64,000 nucleotides of DNA. Origin: Streptomyces sp. BA2. Its GTDB lineage: Bacteria; Actinomycetota; Actinomycetes; Streptomycetales; Streptomycetaceae. The position numbers and the translations under genes were made by a program. Shown in pieces: positions 16,714-25,355 of the stretch. The notes under the pieces were generated by a model. The model searched no databases, was not told the origin of the DNA, and saw only the letters and a list, made by a program, of their open reading frames with translations. Every line of letters begins with the position of its first letter. Within the stretch, counting starts at the first letter, position 1. Where the stretch lies: the NCBI RefSeq assembly GCF_009769735.1, contig NZ_WSRO01000002.1:8729001-8793000 (forward strand), read 5' to 3'.

Positions 16714-17556
16714 CTACCCCAGGAACGCCGCCGTGGTCGCCACGAACTCCTCGGCTTCGTCGAGCCAGGGATAGTGCCCCGTTGCCGACTGCACGACGAA
16801 CGTCGCGTCGCGGAACAGCGTCGCGAACTCGGCGACCGCCTGCGGAGGGCTGTTCATGTCGAACTCTCCGGTGAGCAGCAGCACCGGCATCCGACAGCTC
16901 GCGAGCCCCGCACGAGTGGCCTCCGGGTCGAAGGCGCCCGCTGCCGCGAAGCCGGTGACGGCTTCCTTGTTGTCCGGCTGACTCGTGGAGTGGTGGTGCT
17001 GTGCGGCGGCGTCCCACCGGCCGTAGAAGAAGGGGCTGATGGCCTCCCAGTCCATGCCGGTGCCGTTCGTGATCGCCTCCAGGGCGGCGAACGCCGACGG
17101 GAACCACGGCTCGCCCTTACGTGACAGCGCGAGCTCACGCCGCATCTCACCAGGGACGTCGATACCGACGGCTCGGGTGCCGGGGCCGATCAGGGCGAGC
17201 TTGCTGACGTTTTGGGGGTACCGGGCCGCGTACTGCGTCGCGACGTTCGCGCCGGCGGAGTGGCCGAGCAGGTCCATCCGGTGGAGCCCGAGGTGCGCGC
17301 GCAGGGCCTCGACGTCCTCGACGAGGCGGTCGCACCGGTAGGAGGCGGGATCTTCGGGAACCGCGGACCGGCCGGTGCCGCGGGTGTCCAGGACGATGAG
17401 CTGCCGGTGCGCGGACAGACCGCCGAGGTCGCCGAGGTAGCGGGAGCCGGCGGGGCCGCCGGGGATGCAGACGACAGGGTCGCCGTCTCCGCGTACGTCT
17501 CTTCCCTGTACGTGGTAGGCGAGCTGGGTTCCGTCAGGCGCGGAGTAGGTGGGCAT
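16714..17556 (-). CDS. alpha/beta hydrolase, proline-iminopeptidase-like
   Basis: 280 residues. The oxyanion loop GGPAGSRYL, nucleophile elbow GHSAGAN (Ser), acid Asp in GEFDMNSP and catalytic His in ATGHYPWLDE form a complete triad. The GGP motif and YLGDLGGLSAHRQLIVLDTRG point to the S33 peptidase-like branch; the actual substrate is unknown. It is divergent from an HTH gene across a gap full of GTTAT/ATAAC half-sites, so that regulator probably controls it. Confidence 0.88.
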   Translation of the reverse strand: MPTYSAPDGTQLAYHVQGRDVRGDGDPVVCIPGGPAGSRYLGDLGGLSAHRQLIVLDTRGTGRSAVPEDPASYRCDRLVEDVEALRAHLGLHRMDLLGHSAGANVATQYAARYPQNVSKLALIGPGTRAVGIDVPGEMRRELALSRKGEPWFPSAFAALEAITNGTGMDWEAISPFFYGRWDAAAQHHHSTSQPDNKEAVTGFAAAGAFDPEATRAGLASCRMPVLLLTGEFDMNSPPQAVAEFATLFRDATFVVQSATGHYPWLDEAEEFVATTAAFLG

Positions 17557-17572
17557 GAGACGGATCCTGGCA

Positions 17573-17628
17573 GTAATAACCAAGTTATACAACCCGGTTA
17601 TGCAAGGGAGAGTGCTGACCTGTATAAC
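17573..17628. promoter_or_regulatory. cluster of GTTAT/ATAAC half-sites between divergent hydrolase and HTH genes
   Basis: Four half-sites occur within 56 bases: GTAATAAC next to GTTATAC (an imperfect dyad at 17573-17590), GGTTAT near 17597, and GTATAAC at 17622-17628. Such density in a divergent promoter suggests an operator. The HTH protein encoded just downstream is the obvious candidate ligand. Confidence 0.5.
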
Positions 17629-17634
17629 CGACCC

Positions 17635-18237
17635 ATGGCAGGTGGAGAGGACGCACGCGAGGGTTCCGGGGCGCTGACCGAGGGGCAGGCCGAGCGGATG
17701 CTTGCCGGCATGAACGAGGTGATTCGCGCGGGTGAGGAGATGCGGAAGCTGCGCGCGGAGATGGTCAAGCTGTTCTTCGAACTCGGCTGGACGCAGGACA
17801 AGATCGCCGAGCTGGCGGACATGAGTCAGCCCGCCGTGTCCAAGCAGGTGGCGAAGTACAGGACGGCCGACCGGCCGCCACCGATGGAGCTCCACCTCGA
17901 CCAGCGAGATCTCCCCTGGCTCGAAGGGCGTCTGTGGGGACTTGCCGAGGTGGTCTCCGAGACCCTGGACGAGAGTGCCCACTGCACCCGCTACGTGAAT
18001 GCCCTCAGTCGGGGAAAGAAGCGCTTCACGCCCCAGAACATCGACGAGCTGCGACGACTCCTGGAAGAGGACCTGAGACAGCATCACGCACAACTCCCGG
18101 GCGTTCACCGGAAGGCGTACGACGAGATCAGCCGCCACCTCGACATCCCCACGAGGTCCACCGCCACGGGCTCGGCATCCGTACGCCGGGCTCTGGCCCA
18201 CGCGATCCAGCGCGACCGACTCGAAAGCCAGGCTTAG
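17635..18237 (+). CDS. helix-turn-helix DNA-binding protein
   Basis: 200 residues. A sigma-region-4-like helix-turn-helix sits at about residues 48-80 (FFELGWTQDKIAELADMSQP, then AVSKQVAKY). Before it is a helical, charged stretch (AGMNEVIRAGEEMRKLRAEM). The C-terminal half is helical and unrecognised. The ATG at 17635 is the first credible start; there is no strong ribosome site, so the message may be close to leaderless. It is divergent from the alpha/beta hydrolase gene and likely self-regulated. Confidence 0.75.
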   Translation: MAGGEDAREGSGALTEGQAERMLAGMNEVIRAGEEMRKLRAEMVKLFFELGWTQDKIAELADMSQPAVSKQVAKYRTADRPPPMELHLDQRDLPWLEGRLWGLAEVVSETLDESAHCTRYVNALSRGKKRFTPQNIDELRRLLEEDLRQHHAQLPGVHRKAYDEISRHLDIPTRSTATGSASVRRALAHAIQRDRLESQA

Positions 18238-18427
18238 GGCCTGTCGCTCCGATCACGAGAACCAGGCGTGGCTCGGAGCATCCGTCCCCGGCCACGCTCG
18301 ACCGACTGGCGACAACGGCCTGGTTCGTCTCCTGCGCTGGTGAACAGTGAGGTCAGCATGGGCACGCCGTGGGTGAGTGCCTGGTGCGGCAGGGGGCCTG
18401 TGGCGACGAGCTCTTGTGGCACGTCAA

Positions 18428-18550
18428 GCAGCCGCCGACACCGAAGGCGGCATCGACTGGAACACGAGGGTCGACTCCACCGTCACGCGCTCTCACCAGC
18501 ACGCCGCAGGAGCACCTCAACCCCACCGCCCGCGCCGCCGAGTGCAGGGC
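18428..18550 (+). pseudogene. remnant of an IS5-family transposase
   Basis: One frame reads GIDWNTRVDSTVTRSHQHAAG. That corresponds to the conserved stretch around the first catalytic Asp of IS5-type transposases (W-x-V-S-V-D-S-T-x-x-R-A-H-Q-H-A-A-G-A). Coding is lost on both sides, no start remains, and no terminal inverted repeats are evident. The rest of the 409-base gap from 18238 to 18646 shows no gene. Confidence 0.65.
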
Positions 18551-18646
18551 TTGGCCAGCAGCCTGGTGCGGCTGGTGCATGAGACCCGGCACTCTATTCC
18601 TGGCTGCTGGAGTGGAGGACGCGGAGAGCCTGGGGCAAAGCGCGCT

Positions 18647-21253
18647 TCATGCCCCCAGCGCGTCTCGCAGCTGTCCAAGGATCGGGGCCAGCCTGTCCGG
18701 ACTGACCGGCGCGGCTCGCTGAACGTCTGCCAAGTCGTCCAGCGCCTCCACGATCTGGTGCCGTGAAGGGGTGTGCGACAGGAAAGTCCGCAGCTGCTCC
18801 TCGGCGCGTTCCCAGTCGGGCAGCGCGCACAACAGCACCAGGAGATTGCTGCGCGCCAGGTCGGCGAATCCGGGCACGCCGCGCGCCTGAGCCTGATAGA
18901 TGTCCATTGCGCGCTGCCACTGGTCCGCCTCGCCGGGCGTTCCCGACAGCCTCATGGCCAGAGCGCTCTGGTAGGGGAACCAGCCGCAGTCGGGGCGGAG
19001 TTCGATGGCACGGTCGAAGTCCGCGAGAGCTTCCTCGTACCGGCCCAGGGCGCGGTACGTCTCTCCTCGCCAGCAGCATGGCCAGGGAGCATGCGGTTCC
19101 AGAGCGAGGGAGTGGTCGAGGTCCGCGAGGGCGGATTGGTGGCGGCCCAGGGTGAGATGGACGTCCCCGCGGGCGGCATACGCCCAAGCGTCCCACGGGT
19201 CGACCGTGATCGCATCGTTGAAGTCCGTCAGCGACTCCTGATGGTGACCCATATGGTGGTGGAGCAGGCCGCGGAACTCCAGGGCCCAGGTGTCATGGCG
19301 ATCGAGGCCGAGGGCGTGGTCGAGGTCCGCGAGGGCTTCCTCATAGCGGCGCAGGCTGTAGTAGGCGGAGGCGCGGTTGACCAGGTGCGTCGAGGAGTTC
19401 GGAGCGAGCCGGATGGCTTGGCTGTGATCCGCCAAGGCTTCCTCGTATCGGCGCATGGCCTGGTGCGTGTTCCCCCGGCCCGCGTAGGCCCGAGGGAGAT
19501 CCGGGTTCAGGGCCAATGCGGCTGTGTAGTCGGCGAGAGCCTGACCGTGCAGGCCGTCGCGCCGGTGTCGGCGGCCGCGCAGCGCGTGGGCCAGCGCCCG
19601 ACCCTCCGTACCGAGACCGGGTGTGGCCAGCAGGAACGTCAGCGCATCCACCTCACCGGAGGCCCGCCCGGCGAAGTCCAGCAGGTGCTGCCCGGTTCGG
19701 GCGAGGCCGCCGGTGTCGTCGCTGTCCTGCCCGGCCTGGGCGAACAACTGGCCCCAGCGGCGCAGGGACTCGGTGCTGTGACCGCACGCCCGCACTGTGT
19801 CGTGCAGGGCTTCGGACACCGCGTCGCGGCCCTGCGCACAGAGCAGGTGGTACGTCTCGTCGAGCCGGTGATCCCGCCAGGCGTCGTCGTCCCAGTAGCC
19901 GTCGGGCGACAGTCTTCCCTCTCGCTCGCGGCGCCATGTGCCGAAGACCGAGGCGAGATGGGCGTGGCTCCGGCGCCATTGGACGGGGGAGCGGGAGCGC
20001 TGTACTCGCAGTATCGGGGCACGAATGACGTCGTGGTAGCGATGCCGGCCCGCCTGGCCGGTGAGGAAGGGTAGTCCGCGCAGCCATCGGAAGCCGTCGA
20101 CGGCGGAGGCGGGCGCGAGAGACCGGTAGATGTCCTCGTCCACGCGCAGGGGGAGGGCGCAAGCGAGGATGGTGTCGCGGCGGGTGGGATCCGTCTCCCA
20201 CTTGAGGAAGCGCTCGACTGCGGTGTCGGAAGGGTCGCTGACCGCGTCCACCTGCTGAGGGCGACTCCTGGCGAGAGCGTCCAGCAGCACCGGAAGCCGG
20301 CCGGACAGGCGCAGGACCACGTCCACCACGCCCGCGTCGGTCACGGCGCGGGCGCTGAGCAGCGCGCGGGCCTCGTCCTCGGAGAACGGCTCGAGCGCAA
20401 CGTCGGTGACCAGGTCAAGACTGTCGCCCCAGCACGCGGCGTTCAGGGGCCCCTGCCCCGCCAGCGCCGCCTGAACATTGACCGGTACCGCCCCGTACGC
20501 CTCGCTGACCAGCATGTCCCGCAGCCAGACGTCAAACAGCGGCGCCGTGCGCTCGTAGGTGTCGAAGAACAGCACCACCCACGGCCGACGTCCCGCGACG
20601 TCACCCAGATCGGCCAGGAACTGCGGTGTGAGCACCTTGAGCGGTGACAGCACCAGCTGTACGTCCTCGTGGCTGCGCAGCCGTGAACTGAGCGCCGTAC
20701 GCGCCCGGTCGAGGCCGGAGGCGACGTGCTCCGGGCGGACCGCACCGCTGAACGCGCCGAACCCCGGGACAAGGCCAAGTCCGGCCACCCCGACCTGCGC
20801 GGCGAAGGTGCTGGAGGGCGAGGGACCCACCCGATGTGTGGGTGCCGGTCCGCAGCCTCCTTCGCCCATCAGCTGCTCGGCGGAAGCGGTGTCGGCCTCG
20901 TGACACTTCTGCCGGTAGGCCGACAGCTGCTTGTCGAACGACTTCAACGGGCAGCCCTGGCGCCCCAGTTGCTCGCTGATCGCCGCCATGGCCTCGACCG
21001 CGCTGTGTACGTCGTCCCCCACGACGGCGGTTACCGCGCCTTCTTCCCGCGCCGTCGTCTCCCATCGGCGAATCAGCGTCGACTTGCCCACCCCGGCGAG
21101 ACCGTGCACATGGAAGAGGAACTGGTAGGTGTCGGCACCGGGCCCATGCGCCAGGTTCTCCCGAAACGCCGCCAGCTCGCGCCGCCGTCCCACGAAACCG
21201 CCGTCGCGCCGCCGCCTAATCAACTCCTGCCTTGATACAGGCCCCTCTGCCAT
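18647..21253 (-). CDS. STAND-type NTPase with C-terminal TPR repeats
   Basis: 868 residues. After FVGRRRELAAF (about 20-30) comes the P-loop GLAGVGKSTL at 51-60 and a Walker-B-like WVVLFFDTYE near 225. A winged-helix-like middle region follows, then at least six tetratricopeptide repeats from about 560 to 760 with consensus RRYEEALADLDHALGL. STAND proteins are nucleotide switches that oligomerise on sensing a partner; in actinobacteria they serve as regulators or in phage defence. There is no N-terminal effector domain, so any output would be through partners. The start at 21253 has GGAGG upstream. The IS remnant next to it hints at a mobile neighbourhood. Confidence 0.85.
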   Translation of the reverse strand: MAEGPVSRQELIRRRRDGGFVGRRRELAAFRENLAHGPGADTYQFLFHVHGLAGVGKSTLIRRWETTAREEGAVTAVVGDDVHSAVEAMAAISEQLGRQGCPLKSFDKQLSAYRQKCHEADTASAEQLMGEGGCGPAPTHRVGPSPSSTFAAQVGVAGLGLVPGFGAFSGAVRPEHVASGLDRARTALSSRLRSHEDVQLVLSPLKVLTPQFLADLGDVAGRRPWVVLFFDTYERTAPLFDVWLRDMLVSEAYGAVPVNVQAALAGQGPLNAACWGDSLDLVTDVALEPFSEDEARALLSARAVTDAGVVDVVLRLSGRLPVLLDALARSRPQQVDAVSDPSDTAVERFLKWETDPTRRDTILACALPLRVDEDIYRSLAPASAVDGFRWLRGLPFLTGQAGRHRYHDVIRAPILRVQRSRSPVQWRRSHAHLASVFGTWRREREGRLSPDGYWDDDAWRDHRLDETYHLLCAQGRDAVSEALHDTVRACGHSTESLRRWGQLFAQAGQDSDDTGGLARTGQHLLDFAGRASGEVDALTFLLATPGLGTEGRALAHALRGRRHRRDGLHGQALADYTAALALNPDLPRAYAGRGNTHQAMRRYEEALADHSQAIRLAPNSSTHLVNRASAYYSLRRYEEALADLDHALGLDRHDTWALEFRGLLHHHMGHHQESLTDFNDAITVDPWDAWAYAARGDVHLTLGRHQSALADLDHSLALEPHAPWPCCWRGETYRALGRYEEALADFDRAIELRPDCGWFPYQSALAMRLSGTPGEADQWQRAMDIYQAQARGVPGFADLARSNLLVLLCALPDWERAEEQLRTFLSHTPSRHQIVEALDDLADVQRAAPVSPDRLAPILGQLRDALGA

Positions 21254-21369
21254 CGCCGCCCCCTCCGTGCCTGGCTTCCAGCATGTCGGATCGTGAGCCG
21301 TCGCGTGCCTCAACGGCCGGTCAGGAAATGGGGAGGCGTTCGTGTCGGCCGGCGCGGGACACTGGGGTC

Positions 21370-21996
21370 ATGCTGGTCATGGATGCCGTGTTGGAGACCT
21401 ACGAGGCCAAGGGCTTTACTCTGTGGCCCGTTTCCGGACTTCCCGAAGAGCGCCTTCTGAGGCTGTCCGGTGATCTGTCGTCACGTCAGGTCGGCACGGC
21501 CATGGCGGTCTTGGCCAGCTACAACAAGGGGCCTCGCAAGCGTGGGGAGCGCCATGCAGGGGACGGCATGGCGCACGTGCGCCGTCTGTTGGCGGCCGAG
21601 TGCGTCGTCGCGCCCGGTGGTCTGAGGGTCCGGGACACCGTCACCGGGATTACGGCGTCTCCCGGATGCTGCTTCGGGCTGGAGAACTGGCGGGACTGGT
21701 TCGGCCTGTTGGAGGGCGAAGAGCCCTGGCTCGGCCATGATCCCGAACCGCGCGTCGAGCACGCAGGGGATGTCGTCCGACTCCGGCCCGATGCCGCCCG
21801 CCACGAGGAGCTCCACATCGACATCCCCCGGGCGGAGTTGCGGGAACTCCTCGGCTCCGTCCAGGACGACCTCGCGGGCTTCCTGGAAGCCGTGGAACGG
21901 TGGGCTTCCAGGCGCTTCGCCCCCGTCGCGGCTGCTCTGGTCACGACACTCGACGCGAGCCTCGCCGTATCCGCACGGCTGGACGATTCGCCATAG
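21370..21996 (+). CDS. hypothetical protein, unrecognised
   Basis: 208 residues, soluble, slightly acidic. I recognise no family. Visible features are LETYEAKGFTLWPVSGLPEE near the N-terminus, RDTVTGITASPGCCFGLENW with two adjacent cysteines around residue 100, and a C-terminal helical half ending ALVTTLDASLAVSARLDDSP. It is divergent from the STAND NTPase with a 116-base gap, which may mean functional pairing. The ATG at 21379 is an equally good start; neither has a strong ribosome site. Confidence 0.6.
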   Translation: MLVMDAVLETYEAKGFTLWPVSGLPEERLLRLSGDLSSRQVGTAMAVLASYNKGPRKRGERHAGDGMAHVRRLLAAECVVAPGGLRVRDTVTGITASPGCCFGLENWRDWFGLLEGEEPWLGHDPEPRVEHAGDVVRLRPDAARHEELHIDIPRAELRELLGSVQDDLAGFLEAVERWASRRFAPVAAALVTTLDASLAVSARLDDSP

Positions 21997-22322
21997 ATTT
22001 CGAAAGCGGGTGCGAGTACCGCAGGTAACGCCAGCGTTCCTCTCTCTTCCCGAATGGAAGTCACTCGAACTTCTTGTTTCCCGTGAGTCGGCTGTGCCAA
22101 GGTGAGCTTCCTCGCGCTGAGGCAATGATCAGGCCCGCCATTCCTGTTCGAGATTCGTGTCGCCGACCCAAAAGGTCGTCAGTCGGCCGTATTCGGACGG
22201 TCCCGCGGTTTGTTGATCCATTTTCCCGTCTCGGCGAGCATTAGGTATGAACCAATCAGGCGCCCCTTTTTGGTGGGTGTGTTTTCCGTGCGCCGTCTTT
22301 CGGCTTGGAAGGAAAAGGTTCT
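21997..22322. other. 326-base AT-richer intergenic region
   Basis: No gene seen. It is noticeably less GC-rich than its surroundings, particularly 22130-22320, and must contain the promoter of the sigma-like lectin protein gene. A purine-rich ribosome site, AAGGAAAAGG, lies at its end. Confidence 0.4.
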
Positions 22323-24293
22323 GTGCAATCCCCCCACCCCCCACGCCCGACCCACCCCCCTCGTCCCGGTGTGAACTCCGAAGAGTCCGACATGAGCCTC
22401 GCCGCCCGACTGCGAGGCCGCTCGGACGGGGAGTCGGACCAGCCCATCGCCCTCCTGCTCGCGCGGCACTGGCGAGCGACGTACGACTACTCCGCCATCT
22501 GCCTTGCCAGTTGGTCGAGTTCGGCCTCGATGGTCGCCACGGCTTCCTTCCATCAGATGCTCGGACACATGGCGAGCAGTGAGCCGGGCGGGGCGCTGCG
22601 CCCGTATCTCCTGGTGACCGTCCGGGAGACGGTCAGGGGATGGACCGTCGACGAGCGCATATCCGCCCTCATGCCGGAACTCCGCAAACCCACCGGTGGC
22701 CGCGGTATGCGGGCGGCAACCTCCATGACAGCCGAAAAGCGGCGACTCGCCGCACGCTCCTTCTGGGCGCTTCCCGGAGTTGCCCAGTGTCTGCTGTGGC
22801 ACACCGCGGTCGAGGCCGAGCACATATCCATACCCGCTGGTTTGTCGGGCTTGAGTGCCGACCTCGCGGCCGACGCGCTCGTGCAGGCGCGTGAGCAATT
22901 CCGGACAGGCATCGTTCGCGGTCACCGTGAACTCGCGCCGACCAAGGAATGCCCCCTCTACAACCGAATCCTCGACGTCACGATTCGCCGCGGTGGCACC
23001 CTGCTGCCCGATGTACAGGAGCACCTGTCGTCGTGCCGGCATTGCACTGATGTCGCCGACCAACTCGGCCATGTCGACGGCGAGTTGGGGACTCTTCTCG
23101 CCGAAGCGGTACTCGGCTGGGGAGCCCGTCGCTACCTGGAGTCGCGGCCAGGGCGCGGGGGCGCCGCGAGGCGTGGCGGAGTAACCCCCGGACGCGGCGG
23201 CAGGCACGCGGGCAGCGGCGGACGCCATCGTCCACCGTCCCCCGTCCCCACGCCGTCCCGCATCCTCCTGCCGGGCGGCACGCTCGCGTCGGCGCGCACG
23301 CACTCCACGGCGTTGCGCACGGGAGCGGCGCTGGGGGCGGCGGCCCTGCTCGCCACCGTCCTCGTCATCACGCTCTCGTCGGGGGACGACAGCGGCGGTG
23401 GCGGGGCGGCGCCCCCGGCGGGAATAGGGGGAATGACCGGCATGACGGGAAGCCGTGACGCCCGCCCGAGCGCGGATCCCGATGCGCCATCCGCCGGCGC
23501 TTCCGCGCCCACGTCCGCGCCCACATCCGCGGGGTACCCCGGCGGCTCCGACCAGGGCAGACTCCGCAATGTAGCGGCGGACCTGTGCCTCGACGTCCGG
23601 GGCAAGGTGAAGCCCGGCGCCGAGGCGAAGCTGGCGAAGTGCTCTGCCGCGGCGAGCCAGCAGTGGTCGTACGACAAGAACGGACTGCTGAGCAGCGCCA
23701 CTCGTCCTCAACTCTGCCTCGACTCCCACCGCGCCGACGGCGTGATCGTCGTCGGTGCGTGTGTGGCACCTTCGGCCGCGCGTGCCGACGAGGTGCGCTA
23801 CGACCTGACTGTGCTGGGGGAGTTGCTTCCGCGATGGCACGAAGGTCTTGCGGTCGCGCCTGCCTCGTCACGCAAGGGTGCGGATGTCGTGGTCAAGGTC
23901 CGTGACGGATCTCCGGAGCAGCGATGGATGCTCGACTCCTCGACGGCCAACCCGAATTCCCGGTCGATCAAAGGGAGAGGCGATCCCTCCTTGAAGCCCG
24001 GCAACGGCGCGCCGCGCGAGCGGAGGCCGGGGCCTACGGAGGACGAAGGGAGGGGCGAAGGAGAAAGGGGAAACGGCGCGAAGGGCAAGGACCGGCGGTC
24101 CGCGCCGGACTCGACTCGGCGCGGCGAGGTGGCGGAGCGGCATGCGGAGCGGTACGCCGAAGCCGACTGCTGTGCCGGTCCCGAGTCGTTCGGGCCGAAG
24201 CTTCCTGGTGAGCGCCCCCGTTCTCCTGCGGTACGAGCGGGAGTTCTGGACGGAGTGCCATCGGGTGAGGGCGGCAGGAAGGCCGCTCGGTGA
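22323..24293 (+). CDS. membrane protein with sigma-like region, zinc-finger anti-sigma motif and ricin-type lectin domain
   Basis: About 656 residues. Residues about 40-125 resemble sigma-factor region 2 (ALLLARHWRATYDYSAICLA, then ALRPYLLVTVRETVRGW). H234-x3-C238-x2-C241 in VQEHLSSCRHC is a zf-HC2-type anti-sigma zinc motif. A single membrane helix follows at about 334-351, then a Pro/Ala/Ser linker. A ricin B trefoil (about 413-540, AADLCLDVRGKVKPGAEAKL and QLCLDSHRADGVIVVGAC) would sit outside. The tail after about 545 is charged and low-complexity, with looser codon use, and may be read-through after a frameshift. The GTG at 22323 is chosen for AAGGAAAAGG upstream; GTG 22371 and ATG 22392 are alternatives. 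Confidence 0.72.
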   Translation: MQSPHPPRPTHPPRPGVNSEESDMSLAARLRGRSDGESDQPIALLLARHWRATYDYSAICLASWSSSASMVATASFHQMLGHMASSEPGGALRPYLLVTVRETVRGWTVDERISALMPELRKPTGGRGMRAATSMTAEKRRLAARSFWALPGVAQCLLWHTAVEAEHISIPAGLSGLSADLAADALVQAREQFRTGIVRGHRELAPTKECPLYNRILDVTIRRGGTLLPDVQEHLSSCRHCTDVADQLGHVDGELGTLLAEAVLGWGARRYLESRPGRGGAARRGGVTPGRGGRHAGSGGRHRPPSPVPTPSRILLPGGTLASARTHSTALRTGAALGAAALLATVLVITLSSGDDSGGGGAAPPAGIGGMTGMTGSRDARPSADPDAPSAGASAPTSAPTSAGYPGGSDQGRLRNVAADLCLDVRGKVKPGAEAKLAKCSAAASQQWSYDKNGLLSSATRPQLCLDSHRADGVIVVGACVAPSAARADEVRYDLTVLGELLPRWHEGLAVAPASSRKGADVVVKVRDGSPEQRWMLDSSTANPNSRSIKGRGDPSLKPGNGAPRERRPGPTEDEGRGEGERGNGAKGKDRRSAPDSTRRGEVAERHAERYAEADCCAGPESFGPKLPGERPRSPAVRAGVLDGVPSGEGGRKAAR

Positions 24294-24362
24294 GCGGGGC
24301 TGCTGGGCTCGACGACGGCGAAGGCTCAGGGGCGAGCCCATGACGAGGACCCGGCTACGTCC

Positions 24363-25202
24363 TCATCCCTGGCCGGTGCCGTACAACGTGCTGCCCACCT
24401 CCCGGGCGAGGTGCGCGGTCCACCGGACGGTGTCGTCGCGGTCCGCCATGCCCGCGACCCCTGTGACCGCGACGAGCACGCCGCCGATGCGGACGTGAGC
24501 CGTGTACTCCGTGCGAACGTCGCCTTCGTACGAAATTTCGTGGATCTCCAAGTACGCCTCGTCGCCGAGCCCTTCCAGCGGTTCCACGGAGTACTCCTCG
24601 CCCGCCGTGCCCGCCTCCATGTCGGAGGAGAAGGACCGGCAGTGTCGCCTGATGTCCTGCTCGAGGCGCATGTAGTCGCGGGCCGAGGCCACGGGCAGCG
24701 ACGCGAGCCACTGCACGGCCACCGCTTCCCCCTCGTTGCCGATGACGCGCTGCGTGTGGGCCGCCGCCTCCGTGCCGCGGTAGGTGGCCGTGCCGAGCCA
24801 GGCCGGGTTCTCGTCCCCGAGGATGCAGTACTGCCAACGCCCCTTCCGCTGCTCGGGGGTGCTCTCGAAGGCCATAGCGAATCCGTCGCCGCCCGTCAGA
24901 TGCCGACCGAACGCGGAGTCGGGCAGGATCGCCTTCTTCAACTCTTCGCCGGTGAAGACCCGTTGGGGACCTGCGACGGCGTCGCGGCCGGAGGCGGTCG
25001 CAGGGCCGGTGGGCGGCAGGATCTCCGGGGTGCGGGTCTGCTGCGTACGTGAGGGTGAGGGCGAGGAGTTCGCGGACGCGGGCTGGGGCGTCTTGCTCTT
25101 CCCTCGCTGGGTCTGGGCCGCCTCGTTGCCGCAGCCCGCCAGCGTCGGGATCACCACCAACGCCGCTGCCGCCAGCATCGGAGCCACTCGCCGTCCGTTC
25201 AC
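24363..25202 (-). CDS. hypothetical secreted lipoprotein
   Basis: 279 residues from the GTG at 25202. A signal peptide with lipobox (VVIPTLAGC) gives an acyl-anchored protein. A Ser/Thr/Pro linker to about residue 65 follows. The folded domain begins around TGEELKKAILPDSAFGRHLT and includes YCILGDENPAWLGTATYRG. Its features resemble the sensor-like DUF3558/lipoprotein group, but I cannot assign it firmly. It converges with the lectin protein gene and is divergent from a GNAT gene. An in-frame upstream ATG (MIGWLWGKS) is possible. Confidence 0.78.
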   Translation of the reverse strand: MNGRRVAPMLAAAALVVIPTLAGCGNEAAQTQRGKSKTPQPASANSSPSPSRTQQTRTPEILPPTGPATASGRDAVAGPQRVFTGEELKKAILPDSAFGRHLTGGDGFAMAFESTPEQRKGRWQYCILGDENPAWLGTATYRGTEAAAHTQRVIGNEGEAVAVQWLASLPVASARDYMRLEQDIRRHCRSFSSDMEAGTAGEEYSVEPLEGLGDEAYLEIHEISYEGDVRTEYTAHVRIGGVLVAVTGVAGMADRDDTVRWTAHLAREVGSTLYGTGQG

Positions 25203-25355
25203 CGATTTCCCCCAAAGCCAGCCGATCATCGGCCGCGTCAACCTAGCCGAGAGCCACCGCGAGGGCCAGGGGTTTCCACTGGTCAGCCGTGTGTGACCGC
25301 GACAGAATTCGGCGTAGAGACGTGTACGGGCGCCGATGACTGACAGACTGCAACG

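Noticed and set aside
18773..20074. 433-residue plus-strand frame in the TPR region
   Set aside because: Its repeats mirror the TPR repeats encoded on the minus strand.
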